Shown here piece after piece: positions 38,020-49,300 of a DNA stretch of 64,000 bases. The position numbers were made by a program, and so were the translations under genes. Source of the DNA: Persicaria tinctoria (Eukaryota > Streptophyta > Magnoliopsida > Caryophyllales > Polygonaceae); contig JBANSL010000016.1 of assembly GCA_037127255.1 (NCBI GenBank), positions 4,528,501 through 4,592,500 of the forward strand, written 5' to 3'. The notes beneath the pieces are model-generated. The model did not search any database and was not told the DNA's origin. It saw only the letters and a program-made list of their open reading frames with translations. Numbering within the stretch: position 1 is the stretch's first letter; every line of letters begins with the position of its first letter.

Positions 38020-38139
38020 TGTGAAATTTCGAGAAACCCCGGTCAGGTCTTATGAAAACGGGAATCATGTCGAGATTATTTTGTTTTTGTTTATAAGGAC
38101 GAGATCCACCCTTCTAATACAAAAGTTTAAGCCATGTAG
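38020..38139 (+). mobile_element. Truncated copy of the short LTR found solo at 47153
   Basis: It starts TGTGAAATTTCGAGAAACC and contains GGTCTTATGAAAACGGG and TTTGTTTATAAGGACGAGAT, matching the LTR at 47153-47347 in the same order. The right part is missing. A degenerate TAGACCTGTCA hAT-like end begins at 38155. Confidence 0.55.
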
Positions 38140-39145
38140 ACTTGTTCACAGGGCTAGACCTGTCAGGTTCTACACCCCAGCGGGTCCCGGCCTCAAGGGT
38201 CGAGATAGGTCCACCCGAACCCATGGACTGGGTGGGTAGACAAGTAAAAGTGACCTCCCATGTCACGGGTCAACCCGCTGGGTCGACATATTTTTTGAAA
38301 AAAAAAAGATTTTCAAAAAAAAAAAATATTGAAATGGTTTCAAGGAAAACCTAATTAAGTTAAAATGGAATAGAAAACGTGAGACAATATATATTTCATT
38401 CCACTTTATTCTTTCTCTATATTTTTGATGTGGGATAGAAAATGTAGAAATAAATATATATATCTTCATTCCCCTTTTCGCTTCATTCTTTCACAATTTT
38501 TTCAATGTGGAATAGAAATTATGGGGAAAGAAAAATGTGTAGAAAGATAGATATATCTTCATTTTCATTTCATTTCTCCACCACATTAGAAATGGATGAT
38601 TTGCATGGATATACCAAAAAAATTTCAACTTTGCAAAAATAACCATGGGGTGTAGAAATTGCAAGGGGTAGCAAAATGTCATTTTTGCAAATTATGGCCA
38701 CCCGGTAGCAGGTCATTTGGCCAAAAAAAATTAAAAAAAGAAAGAAAAAGATGCAACGATTTGTGGGAGAGAGGGATGAGCTGACAGAAATCTGAAAATT
38801 GAGGGACATGTGTCAAATTTGGAGAGGATGGAAAGGGTTTTACTTGGCAAAAAAATTAAAAATAAAAAAGAAATTGCAGTGCAGAGAGGGGGTTGATCTG
38901 ACACATTTAATGTCAATTGAACATGTGACATCACATGCATTAAATGCAAAGAGAGCTCAAACCAATTAAAATTCCCGCCCAGACGAAATGGAGGGAAAAC
39001 AAGTGGGGATACACATGGCAAAATGGAGGGAAAACAAGTGAAGTTCGAAGAAAAAAACCCAGAAATTTAGTTACTAGCCAGCCAAAGGGAAATCCTAGTC
39101 ACCAACAAAATATATATAGACATTTGCAGTGGTCGGTGGGAACAT

Positions 39146-39394
39146 GGAGGAGGGGGATGGGTGTATGAAGGTCGAAATTCTAACAAGGCAATGCTCATAG
39201 AGGAGAGCATGCCGTTTGGGTCCGTTAGGAGCAAGATAATGGAGAAGCTCGCGATAGACCCGAGTTGAGACGAGTTGGAGTTGAAATACCTACTCGATGC
39301 AAAGAAGGAAGGATGTTATCCAATTCATGTGGATGATGAAAGTGATTGGGATGCTTTCAAGTACTGGAACTCAATGGGTGGAGATGGGGCATGA
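39146..39394 (+). pseudogene. MuDR/MULE transposase N-terminal remnant
   Basis: The frame reads GGGGWVYEGRNSNKAML ... KIMEKLAIDPS, a stop, then DELELKYLLDAKKEGCYPIH and VDDESDWDAFKYWNSMG before a second stop. This resembles the N-terminal MuDR-type region (a beta-grasp-like segment followed by a D.D...F). It is short and broken by stops, so it is not a working gene. The assignment rests on pattern memory only. Confidence 0.4.
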
Positions 39395-40311
39395 CATTTT
39401 CCTTTGTACGCTTCGGTCAAAGAAAGTGGAAGCCGAAATGGAAGTCGCTTGATGGTTGTGAATTTGTCACGACGCACCAAATCACTAGACGGAGTAGTCG
39501 AATGTAGTATTTTATTAGTTTGCTTGTAACTCACTCATACTTTGGGGTTTGGGTGGTTTTGAATTCACATAACTGGCCCTTTAGTTTGCTGACGATGCAA
39601 AGGACAAATGTTTGCGAATTTTTTCCTTACTAGCAAGTATATATTTTTTCCTTGCCAATAAAATCAAAGTATATGCCAATAAGATAATAACCCCTGACAT
39701 ATTTTATCTATCTCAGAAACTTCTCATCCTAAGTATATCAACCATTAAACCTACACGAAATGCGTTATAACGCAGAATTCACAACAACCATCCATAACAC
39801 ATATAAACAAGTGTCCATAACATACCTTATCAGTCATCAACACACAAGTCATCCAAAAGGTGGAAACGATTAAACAATTAAGACCTAAACCAAACATTAC
39901 GTACGAAGTACTAAAGTTCCTAACCAATACAGTCCTGCCGGATGCGAAACCCGAATATTTGCGATGTATGCTTACTAGCCAGTAAATACTATTATCTAGC
40001 CAGTGACAACGCTGTCTTAGCCAATGTAGGAGTAACCCCTGCCGGACCTCGTCTACCTTAGGAACTTCGTCGAATTCCTCCTCTCTCGATGCCCCTTCTT
40101 TCTTCTTGTAAGATAAAAGTAGTTTTCCTCCTGTCAACCTCTAGAATCTAGATGAGCAGTTGATGAGCCGCCACGTCTAACCAAATGAAGGGGTTGGTTA
40201 AAGAAGAAAGAAGAAATAAAATGCTCCCATCAATCTCAAATGGCTTTAAATGAACAACCTTGTAGAATAGTAGGGAAAGGGATACATGAAAAACCCTAGG
40301 CAGAAGATTCG

Positions 40312-40730
40312 ATGAGTAAGGAAATGAAATTTCAACTTGAATCCGAACCAGAGAGAGCGAGAGCAAGAGAGGAACCTGATATGAACAAGAAGCCCGCAAC
40401 CGACGATTCGATTGCAGAATTGGGAAAGAAATCAACAGGAAGAAAATGGAACAGCAAGAAGAACGCGACTTCGGGGACTCAGATCGAGATAGAGTCAGCG
40501 AAATGTGACTGTTGCGTGCTCACGGGGAGTGCACGTCGGCGTACATATGGCTTCGGTGCGGAGTTCTTGGTGATACAACGAGGGAAGCAAAATCGAGAAC
40601 CAAAACCGACAATGGGTTCAGACGTTCAGTCGCCAGATTGCTCAACGGAATCCGTCGCCTCCTCCGCTTCTCTCCTCCTCCTTCGCCGCTCTTCTCTCGC
40701 AGTCGCCGGATTGGAGTTTTGATTTTGTGA
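40312..40730 (+). pseudogene. DUF1677-like gene fragment, frameshifted
   Basis: The first frame (from 40312) ends its family-like part in QIEIESAKCDCCVLTG. The second frame, one base out of step, continues GECTSAYIWLRCG from about 40524. Plant DUF1677 proteins carry a contiguous CxCCxLTEECTxAYI block, so a one-base loss near 40526 would explain the break. The downstream zinc-ribbon part (GRWICGLC) is not seen. It is GC-rich against AT-rich surroundings and lies between MULE-like inverted repeats, consistent with a captured fragment. Confidence 0.5.
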
Positions 40731-41203
40731 AGATGTGAACCCTCTCTCTCTCCCCTATCCTAATCCCTTAAATCCCTCCCAAAATCTCCAAATTTTTAAA
40801 AGCCCGCCCAAACCCACAATACAAGGTCAAGGTGACCTGTTAGTTTTGCAAAAAAAATTATTTTTTGACATTTACCACATTTTATATTGGGGGGTGACAT
40901 TTTTGCAAAGAGCTAAATTTTTTGGTATATTGAATACCATTTTCTCTATCTTCTTTCTCATCCTTCATTATCAACATTTTCGATGTGGGATAGAAATTAG
41001 GCTAAAAACAATAACTTGACCTAAAAATTTAGGGTAAAATTTTATTATACATATAATTTCTTTTTTATTGAAACCCCAAATTTTTTGGCCCTGGCCAATC
41101 GCCCAGACTGTTCTAAAATTTTACTTATGAGTCGGATTTGTAGTCAACTCGAAGATTCTGACTTGTCTAATCTTCGAATTCTTACCTTTAAAAAAAAAAA
41201 ATT

Positions 41204-41271
41204 TATACGCGTGATTCTTTCAATATCTCGACGCCACTATACGCGTGATTCTTTCAATATCTCGACGCCAC
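41204..41271 (+). repeat. Exact 34-bp tandem duplication upstream of the lipocalin gene
   Basis: Two identical 34-bp units (41204-41237 and 41238-41271), each starting TATACGCGTGATTC and ending TCGACGCCAC, stand about 250-315 bp before the start codon. Each contains ACGCGT (a CGCG-box-like core). Confidence 0.9.
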
Positions 41272-41356
41272 GGCGCCACCGGACGAACGGATGTCACTGA
41301 ACCTCCAGAAAGATCCAATCTTTTGTACCCTTCCCGACGACGTGAGACCCACCCCT

Positions 41357-41364
41357 CCACGTGT
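41357..41364 (+). promoter_or_regulatory. G-box/ABRE upstream of the lipocalin gene
   Basis: CCACGTGT contains the palindrome CACGTG, a bZIP/bHLH G-box and ABRE core, about 155 bp before the start codon. A second CCACGTAC follows at about 41379. This fits a stress-induced gene, but binding is not shown. Confidence 0.45.
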
Positions 41365-41519
41365 AAGGTCCACAACCCTCCACGTACGCGATACCCCTGC
41401 ACCGTTATCTAAATCTCTCTCCCCCTTACAAAACCTCTGAAAACCATCACCCACTGCAAAAACCAGCAACAGCACCCACACAACACAACCTGCAAATTGA
41501 AACAAAAAAAATCAAATCA

Positions 41520-42615
41520 ATGGGGAAGAAGGAGATGGAGGTGGTGAAGGGGGTGGACCTGGAGAGGTACATGGGGAGGTGGTACGAAATCGCCTCTTTC
41601 CCGTCCTTCTTCCAGCCCCGCAACGGCGAGAACACCCGCGCCACCTACATCCTCAACGACGACGGCGCCACCGTCCACGTCCTCAACGAGACTTTTAGCG
41701 ACGGCAAGCGCGACGCTATCGAAGGCACCGCCTACAAGGCCGACCCCAAAAGCGACGAAGCTAAGCTCAAGGTCAAATTCTACGTCCCGCCTTTCCTGCC
41801 CCTCATCCCCGTTACCGGCAACTACTGGGTTCTCTACCTCGACGAGGACTATCGAGTCGCCCTCATCGGCGAACCCACCAGAAAATATCTCTGGGTAAGC
41901 TATCTTTTGTGCTAGAACATGAATCCATTTTTATAATAATAATAATAAATTAATAATTATAGTAGTATTAATTATTAAATAATTATATAAATGGTTTGGT
42001 TTTTGTTGATGAAATATTTATGTTCCTGGACACATGAGCAGAGTGGGGGCACGCTAGCGTAAAATTGGGAAAGTGATTTTAAAAATACTGATTGAGATTT
42101 CATACCTCATTGGTCGAGTGAGATTTCATCCTAAAATTAATGGTCAATTATAGAAGGAATTAATGATCAATTATAGGAGGAGGAGTGGATTAGTTTCTTT
42201 TTATGTACTAAAGTTTGTTTTATCTTAGTTTCGATAATTTTTTGATCTCTTCACATCTCTCGATAATTTCCATTAACTAATCGAATAACAAACAATATTG
42301 CTCATTTATTCAATGGAAAAGTATGAAATATTTCCACAATATTGTTACATTGTTCACAATATATGATGAATCAATTAATGTAACCCGAAACATATTTGCC
42401 TATGTTTTGCGCATCTTGGATGCATGTAGATACTGTGCAGGCAGACACATTTGGAGGAGGAGGTTTACGATATGTTGGTGAAGAAGGCGGAGGAGGAGGG
42501 GTATGATGTGAGCAAACTCCGGAAGACACCACAAGGTGATCCACCACCGGAGGGGGAAGGCGTGGCCACCGACAAGAAGGGCATCTGGTGGATCAAATCC
42601 CTCTTTGGGAAGTAG
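41520..42615 (+). CDS. TIL: Temperature-induced lipocalin (TIL)
   Basis: TILs are plasma-membrane-associated lipocalins that protect membranes from heat, cold and oxidative damage. Exons 41520-41894 and 42430-42615 (phase 0) give 186 residues, the same length as Arabidopsis TIL. Seen: the lipocalin GxW signature in YMGRWYEIASFP (18-28), a hydrophobic Pro-rich loop VPPFLPLIP (89-97) thought to mediate membrane contact, NYWVLYLDEDY (101-111), and the C-terminal EEEGYDVSKLRKTPQ ... KGIWWIKSLFGK. There is no signal peptide, as is usual for TILs. The exon 2 start was set at ATACTGTGC so that YLW-ILCRQ matches the family; the nearer CAG at 42438 would break the frame. Exon 1 is GC-rich. Upstream are a tandem 34-bp repeat and a G-box. 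Confidence 0.95.
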
Positions 42616-44010
42616 TTGGGATATCATCCAATTTGCTTTGATTATGAACGAGATATGATGAAAGATGTTTGCAAGATGATGATGGAATTAATAGTACGTA
42701 CTGTTTTTGTTTAGTGATTTCATTGTTGTTGGTTGCTTTAATTAGTAGTAGTAATATTATGTGATCGAGTTTGTGGTATGTTGTACATAGTGTACTGTAC
42801 TGTACTTCTCCTTTGCATCCTAATTAAGTACGTACTATATGTTTTGATGTGTTAAATTTGGGGAAATTAATGTTTGTTTGTTAGGTGAAAATATATAGAC
42901 GCTCGCGTCGATATAGGGATGGCTGGATGGGGGCAGATCGATATGAACAACGTATAAATATATAAATCCAACGGAATTTCTTTTCAATATCAATGAGACC
43001 TAGCTAATATATTGTTTAAAACATCTCAATACTTTTAATTCATATTCCAACAATGATAAAACCAAATGAAATTAATCTATCCTCTATGAATGATGTTGAT
43101 GGGGTGAAATGTTGTTGCTACATAGGGAAGCTTAGGGGTTAAGGGTTACTTTGTTGAAGAAGTTGTTAATTTCGATTTGACCCCTTTTGAGATGCCTCCA
43201 AATTTGCCTGCTATTTTCTTCTTCTTGTTGTTGTAATTGTTGTACACGTCCAAGAGTTCCACCTTCCTACGTACCTCCACAAGTCTACAACTCTTCCACT
43301 CCAAGCTTTGACAATCTTAGCTTGTTTGAGTGGAGTTCACATTTCAAGAAAGAATATGGCCCGTCCATTAGATTGTGCAATCATATCTTCCAACATAAAT
43401 ATCTAATATAATGCATTATGTTATCCAATCTAAACACACTCTTATATAAATTGTACTTCCTGCATTTAACTAGACGATCCCTACCACTTGTTTAACCAAA
43501 TTTCTCTTGGACGTGGAATCACCATAGATGTAATAGAGTAGACTGTTTAGCCAAATTTATCTTGGACGATCCCTAACATATGTTATTTTAAGCGACGAAC
43601 CTATACAATTATTGATCACCTGAATAGAACCACATGAATATCCTTACCCGCGGCTGGATGGAGAATTGGAACGACGATTGTGTATGGCTCCGTCGCCTGG
43701 ATAGCTTTGAAGCGACTATATGGCAAAGAGGGTCGTCCTCTGAAATAGTGTTCTCAACCTTCCATTGTACAGTGTAATTTTCGGTGCACTCTTTAAATAT
43801 TTCGGACTTAATTTTGGTAACACTGATGTTTCAAAAAAAATATTATATTTATGTTATACGTACGCTTATATTGCTATATATTTATAAACTTATATTATTA
43901 AAATTTATGTTTTACAAAATTAAAAAATTATTTTCTCAAAATAATCGACCTTTTAGTCACCTATATTTAAAAAATGAAAATTCATGATAAAAAAAAACAT
44001 TTAAAACATA

Positions 44011-44235
44011 CTCTATCCGTTGGGGAAAACATGTTATTTACTATTTATGCACATTTTTTAGGATAATAAAAAAAAATTCATTTTTTTTTATAATTTTTAA
44101 CAATTTCGTACTTATTAATAGTAACTAAGAAATTGTTAAAAATTATAAATAAAAATGGATATTTTATATGGTTTTTTATCATTCTAAAAAGTGTATATAA
44201 ATAGTAAATTTACATGTTTTACCAAACGGATGAAG
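44011..44235. mobile_element. Stowaway-like MITE
   Basis: The ends CTCTATCCGTTGGGGAAAAC and TTTTACCAAACGGATGAAG are inverted repeats that continue inward (ATGTTATTTACTATTTAT against ATAAATAGTAAATTTACAT). TA flanks both sides. It is 225 bp and non-coding. Confidence 0.75.
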
Positions 44236-44359
44236 TAATATAAATATAATTTTCATATAAAAAAAAACTGCTAATTTATACCCAAAAACAAATATATCAG
44301 TACTGTATTACTGTAGATGCCTTTTTTACCCTAACCCCCTGTCAGAATCTCCCGATTTA

Positions 44360-45652
44360 GGGAAATTTACAGAAAACCACCCATTATATATAATCTTTTA
44401 CACTTAACCACCCACTAAACACGAAATTACATAAAACCACCCATTAAATGGGTTTTGTTTTCAAATCACCACCCACCACATAATTCCATTAGAATTCCAT
44501 TAAATATAGTATATATTTTAATATTTTATACTTCAAATTTAAAGTTTAAACTTTAATATATTTAAATTATATTTATTGTAGGGGTAAACACTTATATCAA
44601 TATATGAGGGAAAAAAATGAGTACAAATTTTAAATTTATTTGAAGGGCGGAGGTTCTAAATGTGAAAAATATTATTTAATTTTATTTAAAAAGTCAAACA
44701 AATTTTAATAAAGATACATTTCATAAAAAAATGCTTTTGAGCCTGGAAAAAATATTATTTAAACAATACTTAGATTTTTTTTTTCATTTTTAGTGTATAG
44801 TATAGGTGTTTACAAATATAAAAGAAAATGAAAAATTAATTATTAGTATCGAAATAATTATTAAATTTAAACAATGCTAATGACTTATAAACTTATTTTT
44901 AATTTTGATTAAAAAGAAGTCTATAAAATTTATAACCATTTTTAGGAATAAAATAGAACAAATTTGTTCATATATACATAGACCTGTCAATATAAACGGG
45001 TCATTCAGGTCGAGTCACTTCGGGTAAAACGGATCCCGGATAAAACGGGTTCCGGATATTTCCGGGTTGACTCGAACCCGGGTTTGACCGGGTTTCAGGT
45101 CATTTTGGGTCGATTTCGGGTTTGTCAATTTTTTCTTTTTTAAATTAAAAAAAATAATGATTTGATAATTTTGCGATAAGTTTTAATTATATATAAAAAA
45201 ATAATTATATATAATTATAAATTAACCGGGTCAAAATTACCGGGTCAATCGGGTCAAAACCCAGATTACCCAGAAAATTTTCAGGTTTCGGGTTCGGGTC
45301 AAAATTTCCGTGTTCGGATCGGAAATTTTCCGGGCATTCGGGTTGGGTCGACCGGGTCGGGTTGTGTTTTGACAGGTCTATATATACATCATGTTTCTAA
45401 AAAAAAAATTTTATTTTTTTTTTAAAAAAATTAATCAAATATATTTTGATATGTATTTTAGATTTTAAGTTAAATATAAAACTTAAAATAATGTATTATC
45501 ATATATATTTGACAAAAACCTAATAAAAATAGACAATGGGTGGTGATTTGAAAACAAAACCTATTTAATGGGTGGTTTTCTGTAATTTTTTGTTTAATGG
45601 GTGGTTAAGTGTGAGAGGGTACATTTAGTGGGTGGTTTTCTGTAAATTTCCC
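44360..45652. mobile_element. MULE-type MITE with 9-bp target duplication
   Basis: Terminal inverted repeats of about 118 bp start GGGAAATTTACAGAAAACC at both ends. They are flanked by a perfect 9-bp direct repeat CCCGATTTA (44351-44359 and 45653-45661), the Mutator-superfamily target length. The 1293-bp body is non-coding and has been split by a hAT element at 44979-45380. Confidence 0.85.
44979..45380. mobile_element. hAT-type element with TAGACCTGTCAA ends (copy 2), nested
   Basis: The termini TAGACCTGTCAA and TTTTGACAGGTCTA are inverted repeats with perfect 8-bp duplications TATATACA (44971-44978 and 45381-45388). Sub-terminal ACCCG/CGGGT-rich sequence matches the copy at 25523-26412 in reverse orientation. 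It lies inside the MULE-type element, so it inserted later. Confidence 0.85.
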
Positions 45653-46340
45653 CCCGATTTACCCTGTAATTTTTTTTACCGGTGGAGATTTGGGCAGGAT
45701 AATTTTCTGCCATCATCTGTGAATAAATGCAGATTCATACCCCTTTGCATCCCTCATTCGTCCATCCTCCCGATTAAGGACGAATCCAAAGACCAAACCC
45801 TGTTGTTCTTCATCTCTGTTTCAGGTCCAAATCCCCCCTTTTTTTCTTCCTAGATTCATTGACATGTTCATGTATCATATAATGTGTGTTACCCAGAAAC
45901 GTAGAATCACGAACATACATATTCTTATGTAAAACTATGATAAACTATGATTCAGATTGATGTTTATCGGTATCGACTTCATTTGTTTGTGTAACATAGG
46001 TTTGAATCAAATCCTGCAATACAACATTAATTGTATATAATGACTAGCTACTTTAATATTGTCTTTGGAGAATGTTGATAAAAAAAATTCATAGTAAGCT
46101 AAAATCAAAACATGTAATCATGCTTTTAATTGGTCGAAACTGACCCACTTCACGTCGAATAGACCTAAATTAAACCGTGCTCCATTTTCAGGGTTCGAAC
46201 TTAATAATACAGACGTCTCAGCTACCTTACATGATACATAAAAAATAGTTGATTTTTCATTCATTTATCAAGAATGCCATCTTTTCTTGTTGTAAAAAGA
46301 AAGATGTTTTTGTTGTTGCAGGCAGAGAAGGAGAATAAAC

Positions 46341-49300
46341 ATGATAAGGTATTTGGTACTATTATCCTCCCTATTACTCCATGTAACGAAGGCGCAACCA
46401 TGGCAAACTCTATCTGGTAACATATACCAATTGATGGGTCTTCAACATGTTTGAATTCAAGTGTCAAGAAGCGAACTTATTTGACAACCACTTGAGATTG
46501 ATATATGCAGGAAAAAGGCCTATTGTGATAGCAAGAGGAGGGCTATCCGGTGTGTTTCCGGATTCTAGTTTGCTTGCATATTCTACAGCGATAAATGGAA
46601 GCTTAAAGGATAGTGTTATGTTATGTGATCTTCAACTAACCAAAGATAGCCAACCCTTCTGCCTGTCGGAGATAAGACTTGACAACACAACTAATGTCGC
46701 CCTTGTGTTTCCGAAAGGCCAGAAGACTTACAATGTCAATGGAAAGGATGTCGTTGGCTGGTTCGCCTTGGATTTCATGGCCGATGAGCTCTTCCCTAAC
46801 ACATCATGTAAGACCCAAGGAATTTTTTTTTTGCTAAATATACTTTTTGTATGTAACTTGTTTCATCAATTTATTAGGGCTAAAAGATTTATTTTTCCAT
46901 TTTTTTTGGATTTGGATATTTGTGTTGCAGTGATTCAGAATGATCTTGCAAGGACCGAAATGTTCGACAATATGTCTCCCCTAACACTCCTTGATGACCT
47001 AATCTCAATCCAACCTGCAGGCATATGGTTGAATGTTGAGGTAACAGTTTTTGTTCTTCTCATCACTTTCAATTTAGGGTTCGGCTGAGAATGGTGAAAT
47101 CCCTACATAATGACTTAACAAGGTTGTTTCGATCTAGATATCTGCATTATTGTGTGAGAATCCGAGAAACCGGTCGGGTCGTATGAAATCGGAAGTCGTG
47201 TCGGATTTATTTTTATTTTTGTTTATAAGGTCGGGATTCACCACTTTACACAAAAGCTTAAGCCAATGTGTAGGGCCTTCACCCACCCTTATATTTTGGT
47301 TTGTTATACCACCCACAATCAATGTGGGATGGCTATTTATCCCAACATATTGGGCTAGTCAGCCTTAAGACTAAGACATGTTGCGGACATGGACAAAAAG
47401 ATTCTAATGGTTTACCATTCTGTGTTCGAATGTGTGGGCCCTGCCATTCTACTGACCTATCAGACTTTGACATATTCTTAATTTAAGTCCCTCTATTTCC
47501 TTGCAGTATAACACATTCTACAACCAACATGATATCAGTCCAGCAACCTTCATACTAAACTACCCAAATCTGACAAGCATCCAATACATTGCATCACCCG
47601 AAATCGGTTTCCTCAAGTCCATCAACGCGAAGATAGACAAGACGAAGACGAAGCTCGTGTTCAAGCTCCTCCAGCCCGATGCAGTCGAACCCACCACACG
47701 ACAACCATACTCCGCAATCTTGAAAAGCCTCGGCGCAGTCAAGGAGTTTGCCTCAGGGATTTTGGTCCCAAAAGAGTACATAGTCCCCTTTGGAAAGGAC
47801 ATGTACTTGCAGGCTCCTACAAGTGTGGTTAAAGAAGCACACAAACTGGGAATCCAAGTTTATGCAGGTGGGTTTGCAAATGACATGCCAGCAAGCTATA
47901 ACTACAGCTATGATCCAACTCTGGAGTACCTGCAGTTTGTTGATAACTCTCAGTTTTCTGTTGATGGAGTGTTGACTGACTTTGCTACCACTGCTTCTGA
48001 AGCCATTGGTGAGTCCATTTGGTTTGATCAATTACATTTTAGGATCAAGGAGTGTCTTTATTTAAAAAAAATATCAAAAACCCATTTTCTTTTCAAAAGG
48101 AACATCTAAGATGGAGATCTATATGTATAAATAAGATTTAAGTTATGACCCATTCTAGAACAGGAGCATAGAGAATCGAACTCATGACCATATTGTTATG
48201 GAGAAAGACAAAATCCTTATTTGCTACTTCTAGAATTGAAATTTGGGCTTGTTTGGATTATAAAATGCATATATATTATAATGCAATTATTTAACCTTAG
48301 TTTATTCGAGTAATTGATTTCACGACCAAAAAAAGTTGTAAAATTCGAGATAAAACTATTCGCATAACTAAGGTAAAATAATTGCATTAAAATTTTGAAA
48401 TTTGGTGTCCATTTAACCTAATTTTTAAAATCTATTCTTTGATCTTTCCATGATCAATACTACATTTTAGGGTTGCATCCTTTTTGGACCCAACCCAAAT
48501 TGTTGTTTCCTTTGCAGCCTGCATAGCACACAACAACAATGCATCCAAGCCACAAAAAGGTAAAACCAATGCAATCAGCTTTTCAACTCACAACAACCAA
48601 ACACCAAACCAATAAGTATCTTTCACTAATCCATCTTAAAGTACTACTACCTTTGTAAATGCAGCCAAAGCCTTGATCATTTCCCACAATGGTGCTAGTG
48701 GAGACTATCCACCCTGCACTGACATTGCATACGAGAAGGCGGTGAGCGATGGTGTGGACATAATCGACTGCTCGGTTCAGATGTCGAAAGACGGAGTTGC
48801 CTTCTGCTCACAGTCACCTGATCTTTTGGCTTCATCCACTGCTATTACTGCTTTCATTTCTAAGTCTACCTCAGTCCCTGAAATCCAACAGCAGCCTGGA
48901 GTTTTCTCTTTTAATCTTGCTTGGAGTGACATTCAGACTTTAAAGCGTAAGGCATTTGTTATGTTTTTGTGCTTATGCCTTTTTTTAATGGATACAATCT
49001 GGTCCTAAAGTAATAAACAAGTCCTTAAACTTTGGCTTCTTTTCGTTCATTAAAGTCCCTGAACTTTGGGAAAAAGTACGAATAGGTCAATTGATTTTGA
49101 CAGAAAACCTATATTGACACCAAATTTCATAGTTTAAGGATATGTTGGAAACTTGGAATATGGGTTGTCCCACATTAAATTTCGTAAGGATGTTGGAATA
49201 TGGGTTGTCCCACGTTGAAAATATTGAGATATCATAAACAACATTATAAGCTTGGCGGATTACTCATCTCAAAACCAATTGACAATGAGAGGAGTATATA

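Larger units (their letters stand above)
38609..40930. mobile_element. Pack-MULE-like element carrying gene fragments
   Basis: About 110 bp at the left (from ATATACCAAAAAAATTTC at 38609) is a diverged reverse complement of the right end (to AAATTTTTTGGTATAT at 40930). Shared blocks are TTTGCAAAAAT, AAATGTCA and CAGGTCA. Inside lie a MuDR-type N-terminal remnant (39146-39394) and a frameshifted DUF1677-like gene piece (40312-40730). I could not confirm a 9-bp target duplication, so the exact limits are provisional. Confidence 0.5.
34449..41519. other. Gene-poor spacer between DUF1068 and the lipocalin gene
   Basis: The DUF1068 promoter is at the left and the lipocalin promoter at the right. 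In between are minisatellite-like repeats, a deletion derivative of an inverted-repeat element, a SINE tail, a hAT MITE, LTR fragments and a Pack-MULE candidate, each listed. TGGTATCAGA at 37451-37460 resembles a tRNA-Met primer-binding site of an LTR element. Confidence 0.6.
42616..46340. other. Spacer between lipocalin and GDPDL genes
   Basis: The lipocalin 3' region reaches to about 42850. I see nothing recognisable from there to 44010. Then come a Stowaway MITE and a MULE-like element with a nested hAT, listed separately. About 45700-45825 looks like a GDPDL leader exon: TTTCAG-GTCCAAATCC near 45825 could be a donor paired with TTGTTGTTGCAG at 46320, giving a 5'-UTR intron. Confidence 0.5.

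Noticed and set aside
39751..40137. 128-codon minus-strand open frame inside the Pack-MULE candidate
   Set aside because: No family resemblance, no splice context and low-complexity AT-rich tail; more likely chance.
43640..43770. GC-richer stretch that reads as a short hydrophobic peptide on the plus strand
   Set aside because: No start, no family match that I can name and no neighbouring exon; not enough to call a gene fragment.
47153..47347. Cassandra TRIM LTR
   Set aside because: The 5S-rRNA-like domain that defines Cassandra is absent.
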